DNA of 64,000 bases from Anaerolineales bacterium. GTDB taxonomy: Bacteria > Chloroflexota > Anaerolineae > Anaerolineales > Villigracilaceae. Made by a program: the position numbers and the translations under genes. Positions 42,446-51,444 of this stretch are shown here, piece after piece. Below the pieces are notes generated by a model, which saw only the letters and a list, made by a program, of their open reading frames with translations, had not been told where the DNA came from and ran no database searches. Each line of letters opens with the position of its first letter. Position 1 is the first letter of the stretch. Location: assembly GCA_020634895.1 (NCBI GenBank), contig JACKAV010000011.1, positions 65,832 to 129,831 of the forward strand, in the 5' to 3' direction.

Positions 42446-43030
42446 TCATAGCAGGTACAAGGCAGCGAACAGCACGAACCAGACGAGAGTCACGTAATAC
42501 CAGAACCAGACGCCCAGGTCCACGGCTTCGTAATGCGTGGAGGTAAAGTCGCCCAGATTGGTACGCATCAGGTTCAGGGCTAGGAAAACCACTCCAGCCA
42601 GAACGTGGACGGCGTGAAATCCCATCAGCGTAAAGAACACGCCGCCGAATGCCTGGTCGTCGATGCTTAAACCGGCATGATTGAATTCAAAGACCTGCCC
42701 GGCTACGAAGACCAGCCCGAGCAAGAGCGCTCGCAACAGACTATTCCGCAGACCAGTTTGGTCATTGTGGCGAACAGCCCGAACGGCAGATCCAGCCATG
42801 AAGGCACTGACCAGCAGAATGGTCGTGTTGACCGCCGGTATCAAGAGTCGTGTAAATGTGTGCGGAAGACTCCAATCCGCTTCATCGCGCAAGGCAGCGT
42901 ATGCAACCAATAAAGTGACAAAGAAAACTGATTCGGTTGTAAGGGTGATCCATAATGCAATGCGACCCGTGCTAACCCTTGCGGCGGGATGTGTTACCGA
43001 AGAAGAGGTCATGCTTCCTCCTTCTTCCAA
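42446..43030 (-). CDS. ctaE: Cytochrome c oxidase subunit III, copy 1
   Basis: The 194-aa protein shows RIALWITLTTESVFFVTLL, LLGLVFVAGQVFEF, TLMGFHAVHVLAGV and a terminal WYYVTLVWFVLFAALYLL. It is clearly a subunit III paralogue of the product of 41635-42216 but diverged. The start lies 22 bp inside the end of ctaD. Confidence 0.93.
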   Translation of the reverse strand: MEEGGSMTSSSVTHPAARVSTGRIALWITLTTESVFFVTLLVAYAALRDEADWSLPHTFTRLLIPAVNTTILLVSAFMAGSAVRAVRHNDQTGLRNSLLRALLLGLVFVAGQVFEFNHAGLSIDDQAFGGVFFTLMGFHAVHVLAGVVFLALNLMRTNLGDFTSTHYEAVDLGVWFWYYVTLVWFVLFAALYLL

Positions 43031-44658
43031 TCTGCCAAATCCGGGTGCTTGTTATCCCATAACGGGCGGCGGCTGCGGACAGAGGGGATTTCAGCGAAGT
43101 TGTAATCAGGGGGCGGCGAACTGGTCGTCCATTCGAGAGTGAAGCCATCCCACGGATCAGGATCGTTCTGCGGAGCTTTCAATATGGTGATAAAGAAATT
43201 GACAATGAATATCAAAATGGAAGTGGCGATAAGAAATGCGCCGATGGTTTCGACATAGTTCCATATCTCCCAGCCGCGACCCGGGCCATAGGTGTAGATA
43301 CGGCGCGGCATCCCTTCGAGCCCAAGCACATGCATCGGCATAAAGACAAGGTTCATACCGATGAACATGATCCAGAAATGCCATTTACCCAGCGCTTCGT
43401 TCAATATGCGTCCGGTCATCTTTGGGAACCAGAAATAAATTCCAGAGAATATCCCAAAGATCGCGCCGCCAAACAAAACATAGTGGATGTGAGCGACCAC
43501 ATAATAGCTGTCGGTGATCTGCCAATCGACCGGAACCACAGCCAGATGAATACCGTCCAAGCCGCCGATGAGGAATAGCGCCACGAAACCGATGGCGAAC
43601 AGCATCGGAGACATGAAGCGCAGCTTGCCACGCCACATCGTACCGAGCCAGGCAAATATCTTTACGCCCGTTGGCACGCCGATCAGGAAACTATCCGCTG
43701 AGAAGAACAAAAGCGAGACCGTCGGCATACCGGTTGCGAACATGTGATGAGCCCAAACTGTGAATCCCAAAAAGCCGATGGCGATGGTGGAAAAGACGAT
43801 CGCCGCGTAACCGAAAAGCGGCTTGCTGGAGAATACAGGTATAACCATTGAGACAATGCCCATTGCCGGCAGGATCAAAATGTACACTTCTGGATGACCA
43901 AAGAACCAGAATAGATGCTGCCAGAGCAGGGCACTGCCGCCTTGAGCGGTGTTATAAAAATGTGCGCCTAATTGACGATCAAGCAATAGGAGAAGAATCG
44001 CTGTAGTCAGCGAAGGCAGGGAAAAGACCGCCAGAAACGATGTGACAAATGTGGTCCAAACAAAGAGCGGAAGCTTGGTAAGGCTCATGCCCGGTGCGCG
44101 GAGTTGGATGATCGTCACAATAAAATTGATCGAGCCGATCGTGGTCGCCAGCCCCAGCAATAAAATGCCCATCACCCAGAAATCCATGCCGTGTGTCGGG
44201 GAATACATCTTCTCGGTCAACGGGGCATAACTGAACCAGCCGTCATTCGGCGCGCCGCCGTAGACGAAACTGCTGTACATGAAGATGCCGCCAAATAGAT
44301 ATGTCCAATAACTCAAGGCGTTGAGTTTTGGGAATGCCATGTCGCGCGCGCCGATCAGCAGCGGGACAAGATAATTACCAAAGCCCGCCGCCAATGGCAT
44401 GACCACCAAAAAGATCATGGTGGTGCCGTGCATGGTAAAGACCTGATTGTATGTATCCGCACCAAGGAAGGTGTTATCAGGTTTGGCAAGCTGGATGCGC
44501 ATCAATAATGCTTCCAAGCCGCCAATGATGAAGAAGATGAAGGCACTGACCAAATACAAAATGCCAATGCGTTTATGGTCCACCGTCATGATCCACGACA
44601 GTAATCCGCTTGATCCTAAGGTTTGTTTTCTTGAAATACTTTGAGCTTGTGCTGTCAT
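43009..44658 (-). CDS. ctaD: Cytochrome c oxidase subunit I
   Basis: The 549-aa catalytic subunit binds the low-spin heme and the heme-CuB centre that reduces oxygen. It has twelve hydrophobic segments, MHGTTMIFLVVMP (low-spin heme His), WFFGHPEVYILILPAMG (CuB histidine, the cross-linked tyrosine and the A1-type glutamate), and VVAHIHYVLFGG (heme ligands). The Glu in HPEVY marks an A1-type enzyme with a D-channel. Preceded by subunit II with 14 bp between. Confidence 0.97.
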   Translation of the reverse strand: MTAQAQSISRKQTLGSSGLLSWIMTVDHKRIGILYLVSAFIFFIIGGLEALLMRIQLAKPDNTFLGADTYNQVFTMHGTTMIFLVVMPLAAGFGNYLVPLLIGARDMAFPKLNALSYWTYLFGGIFMYSSFVYGGAPNDGWFSYAPLTEKMYSPTHGMDFWVMGILLLGLATTIGSINFIVTIIQLRAPGMSLTKLPLFVWTTFVTSFLAVFSLPSLTTAILLLLLDRQLGAHFYNTAQGGSALLWQHLFWFFGHPEVYILILPAMGIVSMVIPVFSSKPLFGYAAIVFSTIAIGFLGFTVWAHHMFATGMPTVSLLFFSADSFLIGVPTGVKIFAWLGTMWRGKLRFMSPMLFAIGFVALFLIGGLDGIHLAVVPVDWQITDSYYVVAHIHYVLFGGAIFGIFSGIYFWFPKMTGRILNEALGKWHFWIMFIGMNLVFMPMHVLGLEGMPRRIYTYGPGRGWEIWNYVETIGAFLIATSILIFIVNFFITILKAPQNDPDPWDGFTLEWTTSSPPPDYNFAEIPSVRSRRPLWDNKHPDLADWKKEEA

Positions 44659-44672
44659 AAGAATTTTTCCAA

Positions 44673-45659
44673 TTATTTGAGCTTCATTAAATATTCAACG
44701 ATACTGTCAAACTGCTGCTGCGGAATCGTGATTTCCATATCGTTCCCGGGCTTCATGGATTGGGTATCCTTCAGCCAACTGCGAAGGTTTTCCTCGTTGA
44801 GATCGAAAGACCCGCCTGCAAAGGTCGAGCGTGAGAATAGATGCGCCAGATTCGGTCCCACCTTTGTTGTGTCAATCTCGGAAGGGTCAAGGGAGTGGCA
44901 CGCCGCACACGTACCGGTCAATTCCTTGTAGGCAGCCTGTTCATCTTCGGTCTGCGGCTGATACGCCGGCTTTTGCTGGTTGGCAACCCACGCATCAAAG
45001 TCCGCCTGTGATTCGACGATCACCTTGAAACGCATCAACGCATGTTCCGTGCCACAGAACTCAGCACACTGCCCCAGGAACTCGCCAATCTGGTCACTCT
45101 CCAGCCACATGGTATTGTGCTGGTTCGGGACCACGTCCGTTTTGCCGGAAAGCTGCGGCACCCAAAAGCTGTGGATGACGTCCACCGACTCGAGTGCGAT
45201 CTGAACCGGAGTGCCCACCGGAATATGCAACTCGTTGGCGGTTGCGATTCCCAAATCCGTATAATCAAACTCCCACCACCAGCGGTGTCCGACTACACGC
45301 AAGTTCAAATCGCCTTGTTTGGGCGATGGCGCTGCGATCGCATTCACCGTCTGGACGGTCATAACGAACAAAGCGATCACTAAAAGGATCGGGATAACGG
45401 TCCAAATGATCTCCAGGTTCGTATTTCCATGAAGCTGATGGGGTAACTTATCACCCTCTTTGTGACGGTCCCGGATCAATATCAAGACCAACGCCCCTTC
45501 CACCAATACAAAGACCACAAGCGCCATGATCAGGATCGTATTGTAAAGATCTGCAACGTGTCCTGAAATCGAGGAAGCTGGGTTCAAAAAACTCGGCGAT
45601 GGCTGGCAGGCACTTAATAAAAATGTTGCTCCCGCCAAAACAACCAATTTGCGTAACAT
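44673..45659 (-). CDS. ctaC: Cytochrome c oxidase subunit II with fused cytochrome c (caa3-type)
   Basis: The 328-aa lipoprotein (signal ending LLSAC) has two membrane helices, the CuA domain with QCAEFCGTEHALMRFKV (two Cys, His, Met ligands), and a C-terminal cytochrome c domain with GTCAACHSL and a Met axial ligand (SMKPGNDM). It receives electrons and passes them to subunit I. The ATG at 45659 has GGAG upstream and starts the signal peptide; the frame is open to 45722 without such signals. First gene of the operon. Confidence 0.95.
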   Translation of the reverse strand: MLRKLVVLAGATFLLSACQPSPSFLNPASSISGHVADLYNTILIMALVVFVLVEGALVLILIRDRHKEGDKLPHQLHGNTNLEIIWTVIPILLVIALFVMTVQTVNAIAAPSPKQGDLNLRVVGHRWWWEFDYTDLGIATANELHIPVGTPVQIALESVDVIHSFWVPQLSGKTDVVPNQHNTMWLESDQIGEFLGQCAEFCGTEHALMRFKVIVESQADFDAWVANQQKPAYQPQTEDEQAAYKELTGTCAACHSLDPSEIDTTKVGPNLAHLFSRSTFAGGSFDLNEENLRSWLKDTQSMKPGNDMEITIPQQQFDSIVEYLMKLK

Positions 45660-45802
45660 TTCGATGTGACTCCTTTGGATAGCCATTATTGTTTTAATTT
45701 TAGAAAATACATGGTGAACCATCCTTAAGGAGGGATATTTTCCAATTAAGCGTTAGTTAATGAGAAATACAAAAGGTACAAACAAATATTCCGCCGCTTT
45801 GT

Positions 45803-45831
45803 TTGACTATGCATTATATGGATGCTACAAT
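45803..45831 (+). promoter_or_regulatory. Promoter of the trehalose/glucoside cluster
   Basis: TTGACT (45803-45808), a 17-nt spacer and TACAAT (45826-45831) lie 35 nt before the TTG start codon at 45867. AAGGAG lies 9 nt before that start. Confidence 0.8.
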
Positions 45832-45866
45832 GATTTTATAAATTTCATTCAAGGAGCAACAGCGTT

Positions 45867-47621
45867 TTGCCATATCTTGAGCTATTAGAAAACCAAATCG
45901 ACATTACAAAACTTCCTTTCAGTGATAGAGGCTCGCGCTTGATGGTCTTTCAGATACCGGGTCAGAGTCACTTGTACGTCAAACTGGCTGAGCGATTAAC
46001 GGGGATAGAGCCGGGACCAGAATCCTATTTGAAACGCCCCCCTTTCATTCAGAACATAATCTTTATAGACGGTGACGGCGAACCGCTGGATTTCACCGTC
46101 ACCACCACGCCGTATATGCTTACATTCCATACACAGATCGGCGACTTTGGTCTGGTGTTTCAAGACCGAAGGACTCTCTCTTTGAAGGTCCCTCCAAACG
46201 TCAAAGCAGGGATGCGGTTTCACGTCTCGCCGCAGCATTGGCAGAAGACATCTGACGGCGGGACTTTTAAATCCGTTCGGAACGTGACCTATCAAACCAA
46301 CGGAAAAATCGCCTACAACCGGATCTCACCCAAGAATGGCGGGTACAACGTCAAGTTTATTGTCGAAGCCGATGAGGATTGCACCATTGCCCTGACGATC
46401 TATCCCGAGATCGGTCAGAGCGGCGAATTCATTCCGTTCTCAAAGAGCAGTGCTGCTGCCCAAAAAAGATGGGCGGAATGGTTCGACCACATCCCGCCGG
46501 TTTCGGAACGTTACCGCACCACATACGCGCTTGCGTGGTGGATCATGGCGAACAACATCGTCAGCCCGCAGGGGAATTTGCAGTTCGAATCCATGTCACC
46601 TTCGAAACTCAATTACGTAGGTATGTGGCTGTGGGATAACGCCATGCACTCGTTGGCGTATCGCCATGTAGACCCCAAACTTGCCCGCGACCAGATCCGC
46701 GGCATGCTGGCGCATCAACTCCCAACCGGCATGCTTCCCGATGCCGTTTATGACGAAGGTGTCATTTCCACAATAGACCATCCGATCATCGGCGAAGTGA
46801 CCAAACCTCCGCTTTTTGCGTGGGCAGCGCTAAAGCTCCACGAAACAGACCCCGATCCTGATTTCCTCAAAGAGATCTATGTTCCGTTGATCCATTGCAA
46901 TGCATGGTGGCTGCATATGAATGACGATGACGGCGACGGGCTTGCGCAGTACAACCATCCCTATTCATCCGGTTTGGATGATAGCCCATTATGGGACAAA
47001 GGCATGCCTGTCGAATCACCGGATATCAACACTTACCTTTGCGTGCAAATGGGTTCGCTGGCAGTCATCGCCGAAATATTGGGATTGCAAACCGAAAGCA
47101 ATATGTGGAGAAAACGCGCGGAAGCCATCGTCAAACGGATGATCCAGGATTTTTGGGATGAAGAAGCCGGTTTGTTCTGGGCGCTTCACAACGACGAACG
47201 CATCCCGGTAGTGACCCCATTCAATTTGTATCCGATCTGGAGCGGACAATTACCGGATCATATCCGCGACCGGGTGCTGGCTCACCTCACAAACCCGGAT
47301 GAATTCTGGGGCGAGTATCCCATCCCAACCGTTGCAAAGAACGACCCGAAGTATGATCCTAAAACCATGTGGCGCGGACCCACCTGGGCGAACATCAATT
47401 ATTTTTTCGTCGAAGCTCTCGAACAGATCGACAAGTTTGCACTGGCATCCGAACTGCGGGAAAAAACACTCGAACTTATTATGAATCAAGGGGTCATCGC
47501 CGAATACTATGACTCGCAAACAGGCGATATCCCAGAAAAGGCTGCTCTTGCGTTTGGCTGGACCGCCGCAGTATTCATAGACCTGGCAATACAATCCAGC
47601 CGTCAAATAGACGGGGTATAA
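45867..47621 (+). CDS. GH63/GH37-like (alpha/alpha)6-barrel glycoside hydrolase
   Basis: The 584-aa protein has an N-terminal beta region (about 1-190) and an (alpha/alpha)6 barrel with MWLWDNAMHSLAYRH (Asp257 as probable acid), LDDSPLWDKG and a late EYYDSQTGD. Relatives include trehalases, GH63 mannosyl/glucosylglycerate hydrolases and glycogen-debranching proteins; the specificity cannot be read. The start codon is TTG with AAGGAG 9 nt upstream. It leads a cluster with GT20, GT4 and an OtsB-like phosphatase, so it probably cleaves or edits the glucoside made there. Confidence 0.82.
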   Translation: MPYLELLENQIDITKLPFSDRGSRLMVFQIPGQSHLYVKLAERLTGIEPGPESYLKRPPFIQNIIFIDGDGEPLDFTVTTTPYMLTFHTQIGDFGLVFQDRRTLSLKVPPNVKAGMRFHVSPQHWQKTSDGGTFKSVRNVTYQTNGKIAYNRISPKNGGYNVKFIVEADEDCTIALTIYPEIGQSGEFIPFSKSSAAAQKRWAEWFDHIPPVSERYRTTYALAWWIMANNIVSPQGNLQFESMSPSKLNYVGMWLWDNAMHSLAYRHVDPKLARDQIRGMLAHQLPTGMLPDAVYDEGVISTIDHPIIGEVTKPPLFAWAALKLHETDPDPDFLKEIYVPLIHCNAWWLHMNDDDGDGLAQYNHPYSSGLDDSPLWDKGMPVESPDINTYLCVQMGSLAVIAEILGLQTESNMWRKRAEAIVKRMIQDFWDEEAGLFWALHNDERIPVVTPFNLYPIWSGQLPDHIRDRVLAHLTNPDEFWGEYPIPTVAKNDPKYDPKTMWRGPTWANINYFFVEALEQIDKFALASELREKTLELIMNQGVIAEYYDSQTGDIPEKAALAFGWTAAVFIDLAIQSSRQIDGV

Positions 47622-47648
47622 AGGATAAGAAAGATAGGAGCAATTATC

Positions 47649-49181
47649 ATGGAGCCAACACAAGGGGACTGGGGGGCAGTAGAACAGAATAAGGATTGCA
47701 AATCGTTGATCGCGGATCTAGTCGCAGAAAGAACCTTGATCATCGCTTCGAACCGGGGACCCATCACTTTTTATCGGGATGAAAAGGGAGAAATTCAGAA
47801 TCAACGCGGCGCCGGGGGGTTGGTCACTGCGTTGACGGGTGTTACACAACACGCGGATGTGCGCTGGGTTGCCTGTGCGCAAACAGAGGAGGATACAGCT
47901 TGGAACGAGGGACAAACCCCTCCCGAAGAAAGAGGCGGGAATATGTGGATGAAGTTCATCACCCCCAACCCATCCTCCTATGACGGATATTACAACGTTA
48001 TCTCCAATCCGCTGCTTTGGTTTTTACAGCACTCCATGTGGGACATTTTCCGCGAGCCGACGATCGACCGTAATGTTTGGAGCAGCTGGGAAAATGGATA
48101 TATAAAAGTGAACGACCAGTTCGCGGAAGCCATCACCAAACAGATCGAGGCTGCGCCGAATCGTGCGACTGTGATGCTTCAGGATTATCACCTTTATCTT
48201 GCACCCAATTTCATCCGCTACAAATATCGACCCAAGGCAAAGTATACGCTTACCCACTTTGTTCACATCCCCTGGCCCGGCGCGGAAGATTGGGCGCTGC
48301 TGCCAGCAAAGATGCGCATTGCCATTCTTGAAGGACTGTGTGCGGTTGACCTGCTTGGATTTCAGACCCGTGAAGATGGCTTGAATTTCATCCGCACCTG
48401 TGAATCTCATCTGCCGCGCGCGCATGTCAACTTCAAACATGGCAGGATCTGGTATCGCAACCATGCCACATACATTCGGGACTTTCCCATTTCTATTGAT
48501 GTGGGCGGATTAAAAGAAAGAGCCGAATCAGACGAGGTGCGGGAATATAAAAGACAACTTGTGGAGGAGCATGGCGACCAAGCCATCATCCTGCGCATCG
48601 ACCGTATCGAACCCAGCAAAAATATTGTGCGTGGTTTCCAGTCGTTCGATGAAATGCTGGACCTGCACCCCGAGCATAAAGGCAGGGTCAAGTTTCTGGC
48701 GCTGCTCGTTCCCTCCCGTTTAGATGTGGCGGAATATGGCGATTATCTCGATGAATTAATGGGCATTGCGGGCAGGATCAACGCAAAGCAGGGAAACAGC
48801 GAATGGGAACCCATTCGCATTTTGGTGGGCGAAAATTACTCGAGAGCCGTGGCTGGGCTGCAGATCTACAACGTTCTGCTTGTCAACTCGATCGCCGATG
48901 GAATGAATCTAGTCGCAAAGGAAGGACCCATAGTCAATCAACGTGATGGGGTGCTTGTCCTCTCTGATCGCACAGGCGCACGCCAGCAATTGGAATCGGG
49001 CGCACTGATCGTCTCTCCGCTCGATGTATATGGAACTGCAGAAGCCATGCATCAGGCGCTCACCATGCCGGCAGAAGAAAGACAAGAAAGAGCTGGGCGA
49101 CTGAAGAATCTCATCTCACAGCAGGATATTGTAAATTGGTTATGCCAGCAGCTTGATTCAATGAGCAAATTGAATTTATAA
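47649..49181 (+). CDS. otsA: GT20-family trehalose-6-phosphate synthase-like glycosyltransferase
   Basis: GT20 enzymes couple NDP-glucose to a sugar phosphate or glycerol phosphate. The 510-aa protein has LIIASNRGP, LQDYHLYLAPNFIR, HFVHIPWPG, RIDRIEPSKNIVRGF (nucleotide-sugar Arg and Lys) and DGMNLVAKEGP. The Q-D-Y-H and W-P-G variants differ from classical OtsA (HDYH, FPT), so a glucosylglycerol-type acceptor is possible. The next-but-one gene is an OtsB-like phosphatase, which fits a two-step synthesis. Starts 28 bp after the hydrolase gene. Confidence 0.88.
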   Translation: MEPTQGDWGAVEQNKDCKSLIADLVAERTLIIASNRGPITFYRDEKGEIQNQRGAGGLVTALTGVTQHADVRWVACAQTEEDTAWNEGQTPPEERGGNMWMKFITPNPSSYDGYYNVISNPLLWFLQHSMWDIFREPTIDRNVWSSWENGYIKVNDQFAEAITKQIEAAPNRATVMLQDYHLYLAPNFIRYKYRPKAKYTLTHFVHIPWPGAEDWALLPAKMRIAILEGLCAVDLLGFQTREDGLNFIRTCESHLPRAHVNFKHGRIWYRNHATYIRDFPISIDVGGLKERAESDEVREYKRQLVEEHGDQAIILRIDRIEPSKNIVRGFQSFDEMLDLHPEHKGRVKFLALLVPSRLDVAEYGDYLDELMGIAGRINAKQGNSEWEPIRILVGENYSRAVAGLQIYNVLLVNSIADGMNLVAKEGPIVNQRDGVLVLSDRTGARQQLESGALIVSPLDVYGTAEAMHQALTMPAEERQERAGRLKNLISQQDIVNWLCQQLDSMSKLNL

Positions 49182-49192
49182 CGAAGGAAAAA

Positions 49193-50458
49193 ATGAAGGA
49201 GAAATCATACAAGATTGGCATACTGCACTACTCCGCGCCGCCGGTGATCGGCGGAGTTGAAAGCGTGATCCATGCACATGCCAATTTATTTTTGGAAGCC
49301 GGTTATTCCACAACGGTCATCGCAGGGCGTGGAGATAAAAATTCACTTCCACATGGAACTGAATTAATTCTCATACCAGAAATGGATACCAAACATCCGC
49401 AGATATTGGAAATGAGCAGCGAACTGGAACAGGGTGTCTTTCCTAAAAATTTCGACGCCATGACCGACTCGCTTACAAAGAGTCTTACTGCTCATCTAAG
49501 TAACATGGATATGGTCATCGTCCACAACGTATTTACAAAACATTTCAACCTTCCGCTCACCGCAGCATTGTTCCGTCTTCTTGACCGGCACGCAATCCGT
49601 CATTGCGTTGCATGGTGCCATGATATTACGTGGACAAGTCCGCATTCGCGCCCGAAGGTTCATGATGGATTTCCCTGGGACCTGCTCCGCACCTTCCGCA
49701 CAGAGATGACCTACGTGACCATTTCGCATGACCGCCAACAGGATTTGACAGGGCTTTTTGGATGTCCACCCGAAACGATTCGCGTCATCTACAACGGTGT
49801 GGATCAAAATGACCTGCTCGCTCTTTCGGACTTTGGGCGGACTCTCATCGACCGCCTCGGTTTATGGGACAGTGATCTCAACCTACTTTTACCCGTCCGC
49901 GTAACGCAGGCAAAGAATATGGAATTGGCGTTGAAAGTAGTTGCAGCGCTAAAAAAGAGAAAGATCAATGTCAGGCTTATCGTCACAGGTCCGCCCGACC
50001 CGCACGACCAAAAGGATATCGAATATTTTCAGGAATTATTAGACCTGCGAAAGCGCCTCGGCGTGGAAGAGGAAATGCGCTTCGTTTATCAATCGGGGGA
50101 AGACCCGTCCCAGCCGTTGATCGTGGAAATGTCAGTGGTGTCCGAACTTTTCCGCGTTAGTGACGCGTTGTTCATGCCCAGTCACCGCGAAGGCTTTGGG
50201 ATGCCGATTCTCGAAGCAGGCTTGGTCGGAATCCCAATTTTCTGCGCCGATACAATTCCCTCCGCAAAAGAGATCGCCGCACAGGATGCGGTCATGTTTC
50301 CGCCCGACGCTGGTCCTGAAATAGTGGCAGATATGATTCTCGATAAAATGAAGGACAACCCTGTATATCATTTCCGGCAAAAAGTCAGAAAAAATCTGAG
50401 CTGGCATGGAATATTCCAACACGACATGCTTTCATTAATAGAAAAGGGCAGCAAGTGA
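49193..50458 (+). CDS. GT4-family glycosyltransferase
   Basis: The 421-aa protein has the GT-B fold: PVIGGVESVIHAHANLF near the N-terminus, a donor-binding region with LLLPVRVTQAKNMELALK and the EX7E motif HREGFGMPILEAGL. GT4 retaining transferases include trehalose synthases, sucrose synthases and many others. It starts 12 bp after GT20 and overlaps the phosphatase gene by 4 bp, so it belongs to the same product pathway or to a parallel one. The substrate is unknown. Confidence 0.88.
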   Translation: MKEKSYKIGILHYSAPPVIGGVESVIHAHANLFLEAGYSTTVIAGRGDKNSLPHGTELILIPEMDTKHPQILEMSSELEQGVFPKNFDAMTDSLTKSLTAHLSNMDMVIVHNVFTKHFNLPLTAALFRLLDRHAIRHCVAWCHDITWTSPHSRPKVHDGFPWDLLRTFRTEMTYVTISHDRQQDLTGLFGCPPETIRVIYNGVDQNDLLALSDFGRTLIDRLGLWDSDLNLLLPVRVTQAKNMELALKVVAALKKRKINVRLIVTGPPDPHDQKDIEYFQELLDLRKRLGVEEEMRFVYQSGEDPSQPLIVEMSVVSELFRVSDALFMPSHREGFGMPILEAGLVGIPIFCADTIPSAKEIAAQDAVMFPPDAGPEIVADMILDKMKDNPVYHFRQKVRKNLSWHGIFQHDMLSLIEKGSK

Positions 50459-51261
50459 AGATACAGAACAAAGAAGACCTGTTGAAATGGGCGTTACAAG
50501 CAAAATACCTGTGGTTATTCCTCGACTACGACGGCACTTTGGCAGACTTTGCCCCCACACCAGACCATATCGTACCCGATCCTGTTGTTATTCAATTACT
50601 TGAACGGCTTGCAAAAATACCATCCGTTCGCGTGACGGTCATCAGCGGACGAAGACTGAAAGATATTCAAACTCTTGTGCCAGTAAATGGAATCTACAAA
50701 GCAGGGACATACGGCATTGAATTAATGCAGCCAAACAATGAAATCACTTACAGAGTCGAATACGAAAATATACGTCCGCATCTTGACACGGTTAAACCGC
50801 AATGGGAACGGCTTACTCAAAATAAAAACGGATTCTTCCTCGAAGACAAAGGCTGGACTCTTGCGCTCCACGCCCGATTTGCCAATGACACAGACGCAGG
50901 CGACGTAATTGCAAAGGCTAAAAATATTGCCAGCATTGAACTTCCACAAGATATTTTTCATATTTTAGGCGGACACAAATTTCTGGAAATCGCTCCAAAG
51001 TTGGCAAATAAAAAAGATTCTGTTTCTTACATTTTGGAAAAATTCCCGCTCCCCGAAGCGGAACTGCTGTACTTCGGCGACGATGACAAAGATGAAAATG
51101 CCTTTCCTGTGATCCATTCACATCAGGGATATGCCGTAAAGGTTATTCATCCCGCACAGGAATCCAAGCCGACGACTGCCGATGTGATTTTGCGCTCCCC
51201 CGCAGAGACGATTCAATGGCTGGGCAGGTTTCTCCAGTTAAAAAAACAAATAGATCACTAA
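50455..51261 (+). CDS. otsB: Trehalose-6-phosphate phosphatase-like HAD enzyme
   Basis: The 268-aa protein has the HAD nucleophile motif WLFLDYDGTLADF (two Asp), TVISGRRL and FGDDDKDENAF, typical of OtsB phosphatases, which remove phosphate from trehalose-6-phosphate. Similar enzymes act on glucosylglycerol phosphate. Cap domain of normal size. The ORF starts with GTG overlapping the GT4 stop, showing coupling. Followed by two tandem hairpins. Confidence 0.9.
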   Translation: MKIQNKEDLLKWALQAKYLWLFLDYDGTLADFAPTPDHIVPDPVVIQLLERLAKIPSVRVTVISGRRLKDIQTLVPVNGIYKAGTYGIELMQPNNEITYRVEYENIRPHLDTVKPQWERLTQNKNGFFLEDKGWTLALHARFANDTDAGDVIAKAKNIASIELPQDIFHILGGHKFLEIAPKLANKKDSVSYILEKFPLPEAELLYFGDDDKDENAFPVIHSHQGYAVKVIHPAQESKPTTADVILRSPAETIQWLGRFLQLKKQIDH

Positions 51262-51270
51262 CAATGGAAT

Positions 51271-51325
51271 CCTGAAGTTCTACTTCAGGCAGAGACTCTG
51301 AAAGTAGAACTTTCAGAGTCCTTTT
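51271..51325 (+). terminator. Two tandem hairpins ending the trehalose cluster
   Basis: CCTGAAG-TTCTA-CTTCAGG (51271-51289), then GACTCTGAAAG-type stem with its 11-bp complement (51294-51320) and a T4 run. The second is a good terminator; the first may stabilise the 3' end. Confidence 0.8.
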
Positions 51326-51379
51326 CTCATTTTAGAACTCCCGCTAGAGGCCCAATAGGAATTTTTTCCTACCACATCT

Positions 51380-51402
51380 CATGTAATGAAATTCCTCCAC
51401 AA
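51380..51402 (+). promoter_or_regulatory. Leader element 1: complementary to SD and start codon
   Basis: CATGTAAT-N4-TTCCTCCACAA; 19 of 23 positions match the element at 52679-52701. TTCCTCCA is an 8-base complement of the ribosome site TGGAGGAA at 51435-51442, and the leading CATG is its own complement in the ATG context. If transcribed, it could hide the ribosome site. Confidence 0.5.
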
Positions 51403-51444
51403 CGCGCCATAAGTGCAAGACCAATTTATCGACTTGGAGGAAAC

